This document shows, piece by piece, positions 62,770 to 64,000 of a stretch of 64,000 nt of DNA (position 1 is the stretch's first letter; every line of letters begins with the position of its first letter). The notes beneath the pieces are model-generated. The model was not told where the DNA came from and searched no databases. It saw only the letters and a list, made by a program, of their open reading frames with translations. A program made the translations under genes and the position numbers. This stretch comes from Aureivirga sp. CE67 (GTDB taxonomy: Bacteria; Bacteroidota; Bacteroidia; Flavobacteriales; Flavobacteriaceae), in contig NZ_JADOTV010000003.1 in assembly GCF_015767245.1 (NCBI RefSeq), positions 1-64,000 of the forward strand, read 5' to 3'.

Positions 62770-64000
62770 CTATTCAATCACCAATTGTTTAATAATAGAA
62801 GAGTCTTTAAAATCAACTTTTATAAAATAAGTTCCAGAAGTGAACTTTGAAATATCTATTTTACTTCCTCTAAAATTATTATTATCCATTATAATTTTTC
62901 CTGATGTATCATATATTACAAGTTTATTAATTTGTTTTTCTGTTTTAATTTTCAAAATATTTGAAGCAGGATTAGGTAACAATTCAAAAAAATCAACAGA
63001 ATTTTCCTCAACAGAAACAACTTCACCAGTGGTGTTTTTGTACAACTTTGTTATTACTTCATCATCTTCTGTTAATCCTGTTATTAAAATATCTATATCA
63101 TCATCATTTTCAATATCATCATATGAAATAGAAGAATAAGCTACTCCTTCAAAAAAAACATCCTCGTTTTCAATGAAGTTACCATTTTGGTTATTAATAT
63201 ATAATTTAGTGATGGTATTATTATTTTCATTAATTCCAGAAATTATAAAGTCATCATCATTGTCATGATCTATATCTAGAACTAAACATTTACTTTGATA
63301 AACTGGCTCAAATGGAGAATTTTCTTCAGTAAAATTACCATTTCCGTCATTTAAATATAAAAGACTAACTATTACTTGTTGATTATCTCTACCCGTTATA
63401 ATAATGTCAAAATCACCATCATTATCAAAATCAATTGAATTAATCGAGCCTAATGACGTATTTTTAAAAGTAAAATCTTCATTTGTAACAAAATTTCCAG
63501 AACCATCGTTTAAATGATAAAATTTTGCAACCAAATCAATATCACCATCATTATCAAAATCTTCAGCTACACACTTATTGAATTGATTAAAATCAAAAGA
63601 AGATTCTTCAAAAGTACCCGAACCATCATTAAATAATATTTTAGGAGCAATTCCATTATAAACTAAAATATCATTAAAATCATCATTATTAAAATCATTA
63701 ACTACAAATTTTTTACAGCTATATTCTTGGCTAAATGCTTCAAGGTGTTCTTCAAAATTACCGTTACCATCATTTTTATAGACTAGGATTTTATTTTTAT
63801 ATTCTGATGGTGTTAAATCATAACCTGAAATAATAATATCTAAATCATTGTCATTATCAATATCTGAAAGGTCTATTTTTGGTCTACTTAATCCTAAAAA
63901 TGAAGTATTTTCATCTAAAACATAATTACCGCTACCATCATTTAAATATATTGAGACTTTAACTAAATTATTAGTATCTGCTCCAGCAAAAATTATATCA
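62770..64000 (-). CDS. Type IX-secreted VCBS/FG-GAP repeat protein (5' end outside)
   Basis: Open to the right edge; 409 residues visible. A TTG at 63534 is not the real start, because the frame runs on to the window edge with the same repeats (FDNDGDID, LFNDGSGTFEESSF, YLNDGSGNY). The repeats are FG-GAP/VCBS blades with Ca-binding-type D-x-D-x-D-G-D-x-D motifs. The last ~75 residues (FELLPNPASNILKIKTEKQI ending SIIKQLVIE) are a type A sorting domain. Probably a surface or secreted adhesin-like propeller. Ligand unknown. Confidence 0.9.
   Translation of the reverse strand, partial: DIIFAGADTNNLVKVSIYLNDGSGNYVLDENTSFLGLSRPKIDLSDIDNDNDLDIIISGYDLTPSEYKNKILVYKNDGNGNFEEHLEAFSQEYSCKKFVVNDFNNDDFNDILVYNGIAPKILFNDGSGTFEESSFDFNQFNKCVAEDFDNDGDIDLVAKFYHLNDGSGNFVTNEDFTFKNTSLGSINSIDFDNDGDFDIIITGRDNQQVIVSLLYLNDGNGNFTEENSPFEPVYQSKCLVLDIDHDNDDDFIISGINENNNTITKLYINNQNGNFIENEDVFFEGVAYSSISYDDIENDDDIDILITGLTEDDEVITKLYKNTTGEVVSVEENSVDFFELLPNPASNILKIKTEKQINKLVIYDTSGKIIMDNNNFRGSKIDISKFTSGTYFIKVDFKDSSIIKQLVIE

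Noticed and set aside
1-64000. tRNA or rRNA genes
   Set aside because: None was recognised; no GGTTCGAATC-type T-arm with matching cloverleaf was found on either strand by eye.

Overview
The window looks like a chromosomal segment of a marine or aquatic member of the Flavobacteriaceae (Bacteroidota). The DNA is very AT-rich. Secreted proteins end in type IX secretion sorting domains, and promoter-like sites follow the Bacteroidota pattern TAnnTTTG instead of TATAAT. Family-specific genes are present: a DUF4290 gene before murA, a fused two-part E1 ketoacid dehydrogenase, DUF3810, DUF5777 and FadL-like barrels. The genus cannot be decided from this stretch.

Layout. 1-142 is the tail of a probable transposase. 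420-12582 holds a secreted M16 metallopeptidase lipoprotein, gcvT and three large type IX-exported surface proteins. 13061-18200 is core housekeeping: grpE-dnaJ, DUF4290-murA and sucD. 18339-21056 is a periplasmic Xaa-Pro aminopeptidase plus a partner of unknown function, both with unusual leucine codon use. 21057-28931 is an accessory block with repeats, a long imperfect palindrome resembling a gene-cassette recombination site, a frameshifted KAP NTPase, and small lone genes. One of those also appears frameshifted. 28977-37884 returns to core-like genes (DUF3810, FadL-like porin, SDR, M1 aminopeptidase, AraC regulator, DUF983) and holds a strong candidate small RNA at about 35320-35398.

38152-41935 is a tightly packed six-gene operon for exported redox-type proteins: lipoproteins, a c-type cytochrome, YceI, an OB-fold protein and a DUF5777 barrel. 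It has a Crp/Fnr-type operator TTGAT-N4-GTCAA, and the first gene may be read from a leaderless mRNA. The same operator, at exactly the same distance from a TAnnTTTG element, precedes the di-heme cytochrome c peroxidase at 61631. The two loci therefore probably form one regulon, plausibly responding to oxygen or nitrogen oxides. A Crp-family gene (41933-42490) sits right next to the operon, and a perfect 13-bp inverted repeat built from the same half-site lies upstream of it.

42757-51539 is metabolism: E1 dehydrogenase, an Lrp regulator, M14 carboxypeptidase, YceI, a lone hisD, and a pepT-lysA operon. 51540-53010 is a second repeat-rich patch in which an alpha/beta hydrolase lies between inverted copies of a structured repeat; a third copy lies at 21358-21514. 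53024-58519 carries a TPR membrane protein and AAA ATPase pair and a large SF1 helicase-nuclease. 58687-64000 holds an outer-membrane barrel, a DUF1016 nuclease, an esterase, the cytochrome c peroxidase, and the end of a type IX-exported VCBS-repeat protein that runs off the right edge.

The observations most worth following up are the shared Crp/Fnr-type operator pair with identical promoter geometry, the three-hairpin small RNA, the three-copy structured repeat, and the cassette-like site with two homopolymer frameshifts in the accessory block.
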